From NCBI GenBank assembly GCA_030770535.1, contig JASVEC010000009.1, positions 1 to 64,000 on the forward strand: DNA of 64,000 nucleotides. The letters are read 5' to 3'. Both the position numbers and the translations under genes were made by a program. The notes below the pieces were generated by a model. It made no database searches, was not told the origin of the DNA, and saw only the letters and a list, made by a program, of their open reading frames with translations. The first letter of the stretch is position 1, and the number at the start of each line of letters is the position of its first letter. Below, piece by piece: positions 10,959 to 21,861 of this stretch. Source of the stretch: Batkoa obscura (Eukaryota; Entomophthoromycota; Entomophthoromycetes; Entomophthorales; Batkoaceae).

Positions 10959-12152
10959 GCTATTAGCTAAATGTCTATTTAAATTATGAAGACTTCAATA
11001 CTCAAAGAAAATTGCTCATGGAATAACAGGTTTTTTATTTTATTACTTTATAAAAATAAAAGTTGAGCAAAAAGTATATTATAATGTTATAACAAATTCA
11101 AGCTTTTATTTATCTTGGATAAGGAAATAAATCGTTAAATATAACATATCAAATAAATAAATAATAAAACAATACTATCTTATCGAAATCATTATCAATA
11201 TCGTACGAAGGGATAAAAGAATGGTAATATTATAATGAAAAGTTCTTAATAAATAAAGACGTCATTATCTCAACAAATTACTAATAATTGTTTATTTTAA
11301 TCATTATATTATATCAATTATAGCTAAAATTTCTAATACTATTAAAATAGAAATTAACTTTCATTTTGTATAAATCTTATTAAAATGTTTAATTAAAACT
11401 ATTACTTTTTTATTCAACATCATGCAAATGATCAGATTTTTCTTGATAATCACCTGTTTTTTTCTTTATCATACTTTTTTATATTTAACTATAAATACTT
11501 TGTACATGTTATTTAATAGTATATTCTACGAACTTAAATATTCTCTAAATAATATACATAACTTCAATAGCCCTCGTATTACATATTAAACTTAACAATG
11601 TTAAAATCCGATTTAAAAATTAGGCAATTAGAATCTAATAATTTTAATAAATCCATGGGAACACCTTGTTATAAATATATGTAATATAATACATTAATTT
11701 CCACTATCATCAACAAGTCATGTATGGTTCTATTTATATTTTCTAGTTATCTCTTTTCATTACTTTTAAATAAAGGTAACTTATTACTAATTCAAGGACA
11801 TAAAAATTCAAAATCTGGATTTAAAATGTCGCAATACCTGTCAAAGATCATTTCATAAGAAAACGAAAATTTATAAAAGATCCAATGAATATCGAAAAAT
11901 ATTTAAGATATTGGTTTCATTAGCTAATATTCAATTGGTGGTGGGATAATTTTTCTAAAGATATTAACTAATATTTATCATGTATTTTTAATACAAAACA
12001 TTAGTCTAAAAAAAAGTATATAAAATGGCCCATGGTCCCTGAAAATAAGTCAACTATAAGTTTTATTTTTCTGTAAAATAGTATCCTTATATTCTTTCGT
12101 TTATTTAATTTTAATTTTTAAGTCTACTATCAACTACTAATTAATTAGAAAC

Positions 12153-13989
12153 ATGAGTACTGAAAAAGAAATTCAGCATAATGAGGGGTTGATTACACTG
12201 ATGAAAAATATGAAATATCGGGATTAAAAGATATCGATCCAAATGATGATAATTACGGTTTTGAAGATATAGCCCATTTCACTTGGCGCTCAGTAATTGT
12301 CGGTTCATTAATTGGTATTATTGTTGTTGCAAGTAATATGTACCTTGGTCTTAAGGCAGGTAATACATTCTCAGCTGCTATGCTTGGTGCCGTTTTAGGT
12401 TTTGTAGTTATGAAGCCACTTTCTTTAGCCTTACCAGAGAAATTTGGTGGAGGTTATTTCGGTATACGTGAAAATTGCTCTTTACAATCAGCTGCAACAG
12501 CAGTTGGTTCCTTATCTGCTGGTTTCCAATCTGGTATCCCAGCTATTTATTTACTTGACAGAGGCTTATTACCACCTATTGATGATGCCTGGGGTATTTT
12601 ATTACTTTGGACTACTGCAGCTGCTTTCCACGGTTTATTCTTTGGCATTCCATTAAGAAATTATTTTATTATTCAAAGAAAGTTAATTTTCCCAACTCCA
12701 ACTGCCGCTGCTGAATCTATTAAGACATTACATTCAAGCGCCAACGCTGAAAAATCAGCTTTCCAACAAGGTAGATGGATTTTTGGAGGATTTGCTGCCA
12801 TGTTTTTATGGAAAATCCTTTCCTACTTTGTTCCATTTATTTGGGATTTCCATATTCTTTATTGGATTGGGACAGCTGCTAATTACCCTGCACTCATTAC
12901 GGCAGATACTCAATGGAAGTGGAGATTCCAAACTACCGGTGCCTTTGTTGGATCAGGTATGTTAGTAGGACTTAATACCGTATTTCATTTTTAGCTGGTT
13001 CCATATTCAGTTTTGGTATTGTTGGTCCGCTTATGCAATCTTATACTGACATTTTAACCAAATCTAAAGCTTACGGTTTCTCTAAAGATGGTAAGCCAAC
13101 AGCACAATATTGGTTTATCTGGCCTGGAGTCACTATCCTCATCGTTGCAACCTTCACTGAACTTTTACTTAACTACAAAACTATTTTTAATGCATTTTCT
13201 GGCATGACTAATTCTTTGCGTAATCAACTTGCTAGATTTCTACCCTTTGTTAGTAAAACTGAAAACATCGATTACAACGAAATCGATCCTGTCCCATCCC
13301 ATCTCCGTATTCCTACTTGGGTATGGGCTATTGGGCTTACCTGTACATCTGTCTTTTCTATCCTCGTTCTTCATTTCTCTTTTGAAGTTACTGTAGGTGG
13401 ATGCTTCTTATCTTTGTTTTTGGGATTCCTTCTTGCCTTTATTGGCTGTCAATCTGCAGGAGATATCGATATTAACCCTATGGGTTCTATTGGAAAGATT
13501 ACTCAAATTACGTTTTCGGGCCTTTCTTTTCCAACAGAAAATATTGCACTTAAAGTCAACTTGATTTCTGGTGTTGCATCAATGAGTACCGCTGCTCAAG
13601 CAGTTGATATGGTATCTGATCTTAAAACTGGTCATATTTTACGCGCTTCACCTAAATCTCAATTTTACGCACAAACTGTTGGTTCCATTGTAGGAATTTT
13701 TGCTGCTGTTGTTATGTTTTGGGTATTTGGTAAAGCCTATCCATGTGCACTTGATAAAAATTTGATAGATAAATGTCAATTTCAAGTACCAGCTGGTGTT
13801 GCCTGGGCCTCAGTTGCTGAGGCATTAATTGGTGGTGTAAATTCTATTCCAGTCTCTTCCGGTTATGCCTGTTTAGCCTTTGGGATTTTTACATTTATTA
13901 TTATTGTGCTAAAGCGTACCTATTTAAAAGAAATATCAGCTTATATTCCTAATATTTTAAAGAAATATGCATTTGGACCTTTTGTTACT
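12153..13989 (+). pseudogene. Oligopeptide transporter (OPT family), frameshifted and cut off by a telomeric array
   Basis: Translation in segments gives a clear OPT-superfamily transporter: 'ASNMYLGLKAGNTFSAAMLG', 'IPLRNYFIIQRKLIFPTPTA', 'ESIKTLHS', '[10 protein letters not shown]', 'IVGPLMQS', '[11 protein letters not shown]', '[16 protein letters not shown]', '[13 protein letters not shown]'. It would be a multi-helix plasma-membrane peptide/metal-chelate importer. The ATG at 12153 is out of frame with the body (shift between about 12170 and 12205) and a second shift lies near 12985. After 'YAFGPFVTP' the sequence runs into CCCTAA repeats and the last helices of the family are missing. Base composition is less AT-rich than the flanks, with C-ending codons, as in the royal-jelly-like and GPCR genes. 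Non-functional as drawn. Confidence 0.9.
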
Positions 13990-14700
13990 CCTAACCTTAA
14001 CCCTAACCCTAACCCTAACCCTAACCCTAACCCTAACCCTAACCCTAACCCTAACCCTAACCCTAACCCTAACCCTAACCCTAACCCTAACCCTAACCCT
14101 AACCCTAACCCTAACCCTAACCCTAACCCTAACCCTAACCCTAACCCTAACCCTAACCCTAACCCTAACCCTAACCCTAACCCTAACCCTAACCCTAACC
14201 CTAACCCTAACCCTAACCCTAACCCTAACCCTAACCCTAACCCTAACCCTAACCCTAACCCTAACCCTAACCCTAACCCTAACCCTAACCCTAACCCTAA
14301 CCCTAACCCTAACCCTAACCCTAACCCTAACCCTAACCCTAACCCTAACCCTAACCCTAACCCTAACCCTAACCCTAACCCTAACCCTAACCCTAACCCT
14401 AACCCTAACCCTAACCCTAACCCTAACCCTAACCCTAACCCTAACCCTAACCCTAACCCTAACCCTAACCCTAACCCTAACCCTAACCCTAACCCTAACC
14501 CTAACCCTAACCCTAACCCTAACCCTAACCCTAACCCTAACCCTAACCCTAACCCTAACCCTAACCCTAACCCTAACCCTAACCCTAACCCTAACCCTAT
14601 CCCTAACCCTAACCCTATCCCTATCCCTATCCCTATCCCTATCCCTATCCCTAACCCTAACCCTAAAAATATCCCTAAAAATATCCCTAAAAATATCCCT
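13990..14700 (+). repeat. Interstitial telomeric repeat array (CCCTAA)n
   Basis: About 100 near-perfect CCCTAA units run from 13990 to about 14598. Mixed CCCTAA/CCCTAT units follow to about 14665, then three 12-bp CCCTAAAAATAT units to about 14700. TTAGGG is the common fungal and animal telomere repeat. Read left to right as CCCTAA, the array has the polarity of a left chromosome end whose chromosome body lies to the right. The left edge is abrupt inside the transporter gene; the right edge decays gradually, as the centromere-proximal side of a telomere does. Confidence 0.95.
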
Positions 14701-15530
14701 TGTGAAATATTGCTTTATTTAGCTCTCGGATTGATTATAACACAACAATCACTTAAGTTGCTGTGTTCTCAAGTTCAAACACAATCAAGTTAGAGTCCCT
14801 TATTTTGATTTGCTGCGAGAATTTCTAACTTCATATTGCAAACAATATTATTCTCTCGTTTTGATATCCATATTTATTGGTGTATAAAAGAGATTCTTCA
14901 ATATGATAACTCGAAGCTTTTTGATTGGATTACTCCCTGATATCGTACTATTAATAAAGCCACTAAGTCTTTCTGACAACATTTTACGTGGATTTTGCAG
15001 TAGTATTGTCTATTCTATTTGTTTTACATAATTCGTAGCTTATTACGTACTATTCCTATTAATCTAAGTCTATCTTATTTACATAAACTAAGACCGTTCG
15101 ACTCAAGGCTAGTTAATCAAGCAAAAACTGCCTTTGACTCCAACCACTGAGTACCAACTTTCACAATATTTACTAGGCAAGTAAGTAGCTTATTAAATAA
15201 TAGAAATCAATTATTAATAACTAAGTTAATAAATAGCTAAAGAGCAAGTAACTGTTATTATATTGTTTGTATTATATAATAATGGTTAATTATAGTTTAA
15301 GGCTAACCACTCCCTCCCATACAGCTATTTATTAACTTAGTGATATATTAATAATGTAATTATAACATTAAAGTAATTTATTTATTTGACAGCAAATCTG
15401 CAATGTTGGCTATAAAGCAGTTAATAATAAATATTTCTCAATGAGGTTTTATAGAAATATGTATTTATTTACATACTATAACTTTGATTAATATTAATAT
15501 ATAAGTTATATTAATAAAATAATCTAAAAC

Positions 15531-15653
15531 TGTATCGGGTGCTTTTGGTTTTTAATGAAGAATTCATTTTTATAGAATTTTAAGCAAAGTTTTAAAGTAC
15601 AAAATTTTTAAGAATCGGATAAAGAAATGAAACTAATTCGGACATCCCCATAT
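15531..15653 (+). mobile_element. Diverged MITE-like relic, copy 6
   Basis: The right end (GAAACTAATTCGGACATCCCCATAT) is shared with the family with mismatches, and an AAGAATCGGATAAAGAAATG stretch resembles the inner arm. The left half is too diverged to place its boundary firmly. Confidence 0.45.
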
Positions 15654-15882
15654 GTTTAGTATAATAATCTATATAAATAAATTTCATAACTTGTTTTTAT
15701 TTAAATATAATAAAAACTTTTAAAAATTCAAGTATTGTTTTAATATTAAAATTTTATTAATGCTGTTAAATTTTAAAATGTTTATTTTTTAATTTTAGCA
15801 GTTATAAACTTTTACTTATTTAACTAACAATATTATCAAATTTTAATAATATTAAAAGCTTATAAGAAAGTTTAATATTATG

Positions 15883-16280
15883 TATTTTCAAAAGTTCTTT
15901 TTTGGGCAAAGAAGGCGGCAAACCATATTATTGGCTATAATAAAAAATCAAGCATTATAAAAATATTTGATAAAGACTTAATTTTTAATAAATAGCTTTA
16001 ACTAATAGTTAAAACATCTTATTCAATTAATAAAAATAAAATATATTTAAATTTTAACCTTTTATTATTAATAATAAGACATTGCTTAGTTATTTTTAAA
16101 AATAAAAATGAAGGTATTAAATAAAACATATTATCACTTTTTCAGCTAAACTTTATTCTTTTGCTTGTAATTTATTTAGCTATAAATATCGAAATTTTAT
16201 ATTAAGAATTATCTTTTATTTCAATTCCGCAGTCTTTATGGTTAAGATTTGCCCAAAAAAAAAAAGAACCTTTGGGAATA
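15883..16280. mobile_element. Possible second inverted-repeat element (~400 bp)
   Basis: The left arm reads TATTTTCAAAAGTTC, a T-run, then GGGCAAA. The right arm read on the minus strand gives TATTCCCAAAGGTTC, a longer T-run, then GGGCAAA. Between them is about 340 bp of AT-rich DNA with no ORF. The arms match too well over some 28 bp to be chance, but I see only one copy and no clear target duplication. Confidence 0.4.
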
Positions 16281-16433
16281 CCTAATGGTTTATAAAAAAA
16301 CCTATCCATAGATTTTTTACTCTAAATACTAAGTATAATTTGAAGAAAACAAAATATAGATACAATTATTTATTATGAATTTATATTTAACTGACTATAT
16401 TTTGCTCTTAAGATATGGATGCTTAACTTTTTA

Positions 16434-17606
16434 TTAAATTGGAACAGAAAATACAAAGTAAGGAGCCTTCCTACCCTCAACGCCGTTATTGAAAGCGGGT
16501 CTACGGTTCATTTGATTTGCTGTAATGAATAAGGTATTGTTATAGATAGCAAGAGTATCTGGCCAAAGTAAGTTTGGATGACGAACAACAAGGGAAAGTT
16601 CCTTAGTGTTAGGGTTAAATTTGGTAATAGAATTTTGCTCAAGGTTGGTTAAGTAAATATTGCCATCCTTATCAGAAATCAAACCAGCAGTTGCTGAACC
16701 TTTATCCAAAATTTCAACTTTAACGAGTTTAGATAAATCACTTTCACTTAATCTTCTATTAATTAAAGCTCCAACAGGTACTGAGTAAAGGGAGCGAGAA
16801 GATACAGGAGCATAGTAAAGAGTTTTTTTATCTTTTGAAATTTCGATTCCGTTGGAGTGAACTTTTACAGGTTGGCCTCCAGGTTTTACAATTTTCCCTT
16901 CAATAGTTAAAGCAAAGTTATCAAGAGCAGTAGTAGAAGTATGGTTGTTTAATCTACGGAATGATTCTCCAGTTCTCAAATTTAAAACTACAATTCCAGG
17001 AACAGAAGCATCAGTAATAAAGCCATAGTTCAATTCAGCATCAAAACGAATGTCCTGGAGTTGGGATGCTGGATATTCTACGTATTTAGGGAAGGTATAT
17101 GTAGCTAATAAGTAATCATATTTAAGGTCAAATACATAAAATACAGTTGGAGAAACAGGACGAGCACCATTAGTTACTCTTCCGGTATCTAAAACCCATA
17201 AACGATCTAAAGGATCAACATATATAGCATGGATATTATTGAAGGAATGGTCATACCTGACATTATTCATTGAAGCATTAGGATAATAATATTCTTTCCC
17301 ATTTTTGATTTCTACTAAACTACGCCCCTTGTTTTGTTCCCAATGTGGATAACTAATGAACTTACGTCCTTTATTTGAAACAGCAACTGAGATAGGGAAT
17401 TGGTCATAAACAGCTTTCTCCACTTTAAGGTTAGGTCCAGCGGATGAGCTTTCTAAAGCTGAGTGTTGTTCTTGAGCTTGGGCTAATTCTCGGGTGAAAA
17501 CATCTTCAAGTACTAAAGAGGGTTCGAAGTTTACTTCAGTTGCTCCTTCAACTGCTTTCAAGCTGACACCTAATAAGACGGTGTATAAAAGGCTTATAAA
17601 CTTCAT
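16434..17606 (-). CDS. Secreted royal jelly / Yellow-family protein
   Basis: 390 residues, single exon, with signal peptide (residues 1-22, ending KAVEGA). The body is the MRJP/Yellow beta-propeller: 'QFPISVAVSNKGRKFISYPH' (about residues 69-88), 'IHAIYVDPLDRLWVLDTG' (about 125-142), 'LQDIRFDAELNYGFITDAS' (about 183-201), 'GIEISKDKKTLYYAPVSSRS' (about 252-271) and 'LWPDTLAIYNNTLFITANQ'. Length fits Yellow proteins (about 400). The family is best known from insects, with scattered bacterial and fungal members; insect Yellow proteins act in pigment and dopachrome chemistry. The substrate here is unknown. It lies inside the putative subtelomeric region, about 1.7 kb from the array. Confidence 0.92.
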   Translation of the reverse strand: MKFISLLYTVLLGVSLKAVEGATEVNFEPSLVLEDVFTRELAQAQEQHSALESSSAGPNLKVEKAVYDQFPISVAVSNKGRKFISYPHWEQNKGRSLVEIKNGKEYYYPNASMNNVRYDHSFNNIHAIYVDPLDRLWVLDTGRVTNGARPVSPTVFYVFDLKYDYLLATYTFPKYVEYPASQLQDIRFDAELNYGFITDASVPGIVVLNLRTGESFRRLNNHTSTTALDNFALTIEGKIVKPGGQPVKVHSNGIEISKDKKTLYYAPVSSRSLYSVPVGALINRRLSESDLSKLVKVEILDKGSATAGLISDKDGNIYLTNLEQNSITKFNPNTKELSLVVRHPNLLWPDTLAIYNNTLFITANQMNRRPAFNNGVEGRKAPYFVFSVPI

Positions 17607-20600
17607 ATTAGTTAATTAAAAAATAAAAAAAGGTTAATCCAATTTTACGTTTTTTAAATTTCGACTATTTATGTACTTTTGATACCCAAGTTATAATTAT
17701 GCACTTAGACCGATTCCTTATTAAGAACAAACTTTAATTATCCAAATTTAATTATTTTTTGAAGAGGTTTTTTACTGTTTCTAATTAGAATTATTGGATT
17801 GATAATATTTGAATAAAACTACATATTAAAAGAAGCAAATATAATTAATTGGTATATAACACTTGTTTATTTTTATATAATAAATAATATTAAAAGCTAC
17901 GATATCAAGTTCTAAACTTGTTTATCTCTATATGCTAGTAGTAAACTATTTTTAGCTCCATATTTTAAATTCAATATTGAACCTTATTTATAATATTTAC
18001 GGATGATAGCATTTGACTGATCTAAATTAACGCTACTGCACTTATAACTATTACTACTGTTTATATTTTATATTTTATATTTTGAAAGGCTATACTTTAT
18101 TTTTGAATAATATTCATAATACTTTTTTTGATAGCTATTTCTTATATAACGAGAATGATAATTTAATGTCAAGTGGGTAAGTGTTCATACAGCTAGTTTC
18201 TAAAATCAGTGAGTAATTTATTTCTAATCAACTTTACTAAATATACAAATTATATCATAATACTTCTTAAAAATAAAATAAAATTTATAAACTTAAGAAA
18301 TAATGTTTATAAATCAAATATATACTATTTAAATAGCTTTGAAGTAAAACATAATACATGTTTACTAATCAATTTGAGATGTTTTAATAACCATAACATT
18401 TTGTTATCTTTTTCATAAATAATATTAAATATTTTAAAGATATTAAGCTAATTTAGAACTAATATATTAAATTGTAATTTAAATAGAACAAAAAAATACT
18501 TAATATCAAAGTTCTCCTATAAAATGTCAGATTTTCCCTAAGCTATAATATATAAAACTATAATTAGTTCCCATTAACTTATTCATTTAATGAAATATGT
18601 GCTATAATACTATTTAATTTATCGATTAATTCTACATGATACATCGAAAATTTGAAGATTGAGCGAGCTATATAAAATTAACCTTTCCTTATTTATTCAA
18701 AGCAAAAAAAGCACAACCTTTACAAAACTAAAATTAAAATTAAAACTACGATAATTTAATACATTAGATTAGTAACCAGGTTGTTATATAAGTACTAACT
18801 AATATATATGTATACATAGGCTCTGTTTTATATCAAATGATACCATCTTTCAATTTTTTATAGCTGAAGAAGTTTACAATATCCCAAAGTTATTGATAAC
18901 AATCCAAGGTTAGTATAAAGACATTTTAGCTTTAAGTTTAAATGAACATTCTAGTTTAATAACCTTCCCTTTCGGGTAAAGGTTGAAAAACAAAACCTCC
19001 TTCAAATAAAACCCAATTTGCACCTTTAACTCGGTTCTTTTCAATCTATTTAGTAAACGATGCGAGTTAAAAATAATTGGTTACTTTTGAACATTCCAAT
19101 AGCATTTGAATGAATTTTCAAAAAAGAATACAATTTTAAGTATTGCAAATAATTTGAACTTTTATCTTCTCAACTAAATACTATCAATTAGTATTTCATA
19201 CTGTAAAGTATTGTTTGAATTAAAACACTAAAAATTGAATTTTACTTTGTTTTTTTAAAACTTTGAAACTAATATTAACTTACGAACTTCCTTTCAATAA
19301 CAATAATGCACACAAAAATATTCATTAAACTCAAATGTTTATAATTCAAATATTAAAAGTTGCTTTAATAAACTAAGAACATTGGAGTTAAAAAGCATAA
19401 AAGTAAATTATACGTCTTTATAGAATAAATCATAAAAATAAATTTCATGATTTAACTGCTTCTTTATGTTTTCTAAGTTCCAATATTTATTTTTATATAT
19501 AATTTTACAATGTCCCTATTAACCTCTTAATCTTGTACTTTTTTGAAATCCCTATTATAATAGTAAACAAATCGATAAAAAAATATCTAAGAAAGACAAC
19601 ATGCCCAGTATATATAGGTTTTTAAAATTTACTATTATGTACAACTTATCCACTATTATATATAATGTTGAAATAAGATTTGTTGATATAGAAAATATTT
19701 CTATACAGAAAAAAATACAGCAACACTTTTTTTTCATAAATGTTCCGGAAATACATTTTTGATATGTGAATTAATGATTTAAATAGAATAATAGCTCAAA
19801 TCCCCAAAATCATAGCTGATTTTTAGATTATTTTAAGCGAACTAAAATATTAATTGGTTAAGGAAACTCAGAGAATAAATTATTAAATAAATAATATACA
19901 ATAAAAAATAAAGTTACAAATTTTATATTACAAATACCAATATTATTATAATTACAACTTATACAAACTTGTTTAATAGAATCTTATTAATATTACAGCT
20001 GTGTTTAAGATATAGTTTTTATATATACTAAGCTGTTTGCCCCAAATGCAATTTTACTTAAATTGTAAATTTAATTTAATTTTGGGCTAAATTAATGCAT
20101 ACTTTGACCAATGACATTCTAAAAATTTCACTTTCAAAAATAGCAACTTAAAGTTTAAAGAGCTTTATTTAAAAATGAGGAAATGATTTTAAAAACAAAA
20201 TTTTAAAGTTATAAAAAAATTAAATACTCCAATTTGTCAATCCTTTTGGTAAATGTGTTAAGTTTGCATTTTCCTAAGCCAAAATATGTTGCTTTCTTTA
20301 GTAGGTAACTGAAATACATTTTTCTATAACATTAATTGCTGTAATTTTTAAAAATACATTAGTAAAAAAACTATTTTTAGCTGTTGACCAAATGTTCCAT
20401 TTGTGTTAAAACTGTATTCAATTATTGCCAATAAAAAAATTCATTGTATTTAAAACAAGTATAAGCATATCGAAAATAAAGCTATAGTAACTACAAACTT
20501 ATATATAAATTACAAACTAAAAGTTTATACTCATATTCAATAGTAATATAAAACCGTATCGTTTTTATATGCTTTATATTAAAACTACTCCTTAATTTTG

Positions 20601-20859
20601 TATTTCCTAAAAATATCATTAAGAATAACTAATCACACAATTGATTTTATTGTTTACTTTGATATAATAATACATATAAACGTAGTAAAATCAATCCAAA
20701 ATAATATTATATTCATTTCACTTTAAATAAAAACAGGTTAAATTAAAACGATAAGGTTGAGCTTCCAATACATTACATTCCAGAAGTGAAAACAAGCTAA
20801 GTAATATGGAAATAAATTAATAATTCGCGTTATGTTATTTATTATTAACTATTAGAATA
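17607..20859. other. 3.2 kb non-coding stretch
   Basis: All ORFs here are short, Ile/Asn/Lys-rich and without a family signature. A small hairpin (AACCTTCCC, loop TTTC, GGGTAAAGGTT) sits at 18961-18984. No tRNA, rRNA or repeat-family copy was recognised. Confidence 0.5.
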
Positions 20860-21861
20860 TTAGAAACGAAAGAAGAAATGGCGTATGTTCATAAGCATTT
20901 CGACCATTGTTAGTTTGATCTGCTCATGTAGAACCAAAACCATCAATGGATTCATTACTCCTAAGAATATTAAAAGTCCTGCGGTCACAGCATCAGCCTC
21001 TATAGATCTTACACTCACCGTTATTAATTCATGTATTTCAAAACCAATAGTTGGAAATAAACATAAATAATAAAAGAATAGCATAATCCCTATCTTTATG
21101 TATACTTTACGACTCAATTTTTTAACATTAACTTCAGGTATTTCTTCATGGTATCCTATAGTTTTGTCGTCAGATAAATTAGATAAAGCGATCGGAGAAA
21201 CTTTCTTAAGTGCTTTTTTATGTACTGTGGCAATTGCGGTATAACAGAATGATACTATGACTAAAGTTGACATGAAGAAAATTAATTGGAATATTTGTGC
21301 AGCCATCACTAATGGATCTATGTGAAGTGCATCTACTAACATACATCTTCCGATAGGCATTTTAAAAAACTTTAATTGAACTCCAATTGCAATACAAAAC
21401 ACTAACATAATAAACATAGGAATACCACCTAACAAACTCCAAAATAAAAGTGGTTTCCCTTTTCCTTCCTTAGTTGAAATGACTGTATCATATCTTGAAT
21501 AAGCTAAAATAGCAACCATCCAAATAGATGAGAAAATAAAAAAAGAAGTTGTACTTCCACGTATATGACAATCAGCAGGATGATTTGCAAATATACCAAG
21601 GTAGAACCTTATATTTCCATACAATGTAGCTGCTGCATTTGCTGCGTCTAATATGGTCAATACTAATACTGCGATACCACTTACATTGAACAATAAGCTT
21701 CTACGATACAAAATGACTCCAAGGACTGCAAGATTTAATATTAATGATACTATACCCTCACTAAATAAAATATACTTTCTGACCACATTTACTACTTCTG
21801 GGGTTGGTGGAGCTGCCTGTATTAAATTTACAGTATTATTCATTTTGATGTTAAAAGTCAA
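20860..21861 (-). CDS. Seven-helix receptor, rhodopsin-like GPCR
   Basis: 333 residues, one exon, seven hydrophobic segments. Before helix 3 there is a conserved-type Cys ('ADCHIRG', about residue 97); helix 3 ends 'AYSRYDTV', which recalls the E/DRY region. A Cys in extracellular loop 2 ('GRCMLVDA') could pair with the first. Helix 7 carries 'GVMNPLMVLVLHEQ', an NPxxY-like motif. There is a long basic third intracellular loop. No Lys typical of retinal binding is obvious in helix 7, so a light-sensing role is not supported. Classical yeast pheromone or nutrient receptors look different; ligand unknown. Start: Met at 21861; a second Met at codon 7 is an alternative. Confidence 0.75.
   Translation of the reverse strand: MTFNIKMNNTVNLIQAAPPTPEVVNVVRKYILFSEGIVSLILNLAVLGVILYRRSLLFNVSGIAVLVLTILDAANAAATLYGNIRFYLGIFANHPADCHIRGSTTSFFIFSSIWMVAILAYSRYDTVISTKEGKGKPLLFWSLLGGIPMFIMLVFCIAIGVQLKFFKMPIGRCMLVDALHIDPLVMAAQIFQLIFFMSTLVIVSFCYTAIATVHKKALKKVSPIALSNLSDDKTIGYHEEIPEVNVKKLSRKVYIKIGIMLFFYYLCLFPTIGFEIHELITVSVRSIEADAVTAGLLIFLGVMNPLMVLVLHEQIKLTMVEMLMNIRHFFFRF

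Larger units (their letters stand above)
9648..12152. other. 2.5 kb non-coding stretch with a cluster of four MITE copies
   Basis: There is no supported gene. Four copies of the ~105 bp inverted-repeat family lie between 10109 and 10958. A 63-codon ORF at 10177 starts inside one of them and is not credible. The last few hundred bases before 12153 are presumably the former promoter of the transporter. Confidence 0.6.
14701..16433. other. Putative former subtelomere: non-coding, with two repeat relics
   Basis: 1.7 kb without a credible gene, immediately inside the telomeric array. It holds a diverged MITE-like relic ending at 15653 and a pair of inverted repeats (15883-15910 and 16248-16280). 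The transporter reading frame does not resume after the array. Confidence 0.55.

Noticed and set aside
12444-12965. Two ORFs of 60-70 residues on the plus strand
   Set aside because: Out-of-frame shadows of the OPT transporter.
13990-14700. Possible CRISPR array or satellite
   Set aside because: The unit is 6 bp and identical to the common telomere repeat, with no spacers; the organism is eukaryotic.
13967-14722. 251-residue Leu-Thr repeat ORF
   Set aside because: It is the CCCTAA telomere array read in another frame, not a gene.
18209-19737. Short ORFs of 60-69 residues in the 17.6-20.8 kb stretch
   Set aside because: Composition mirrors the AT-rich DNA, with no start context or family match; regarded as chance.
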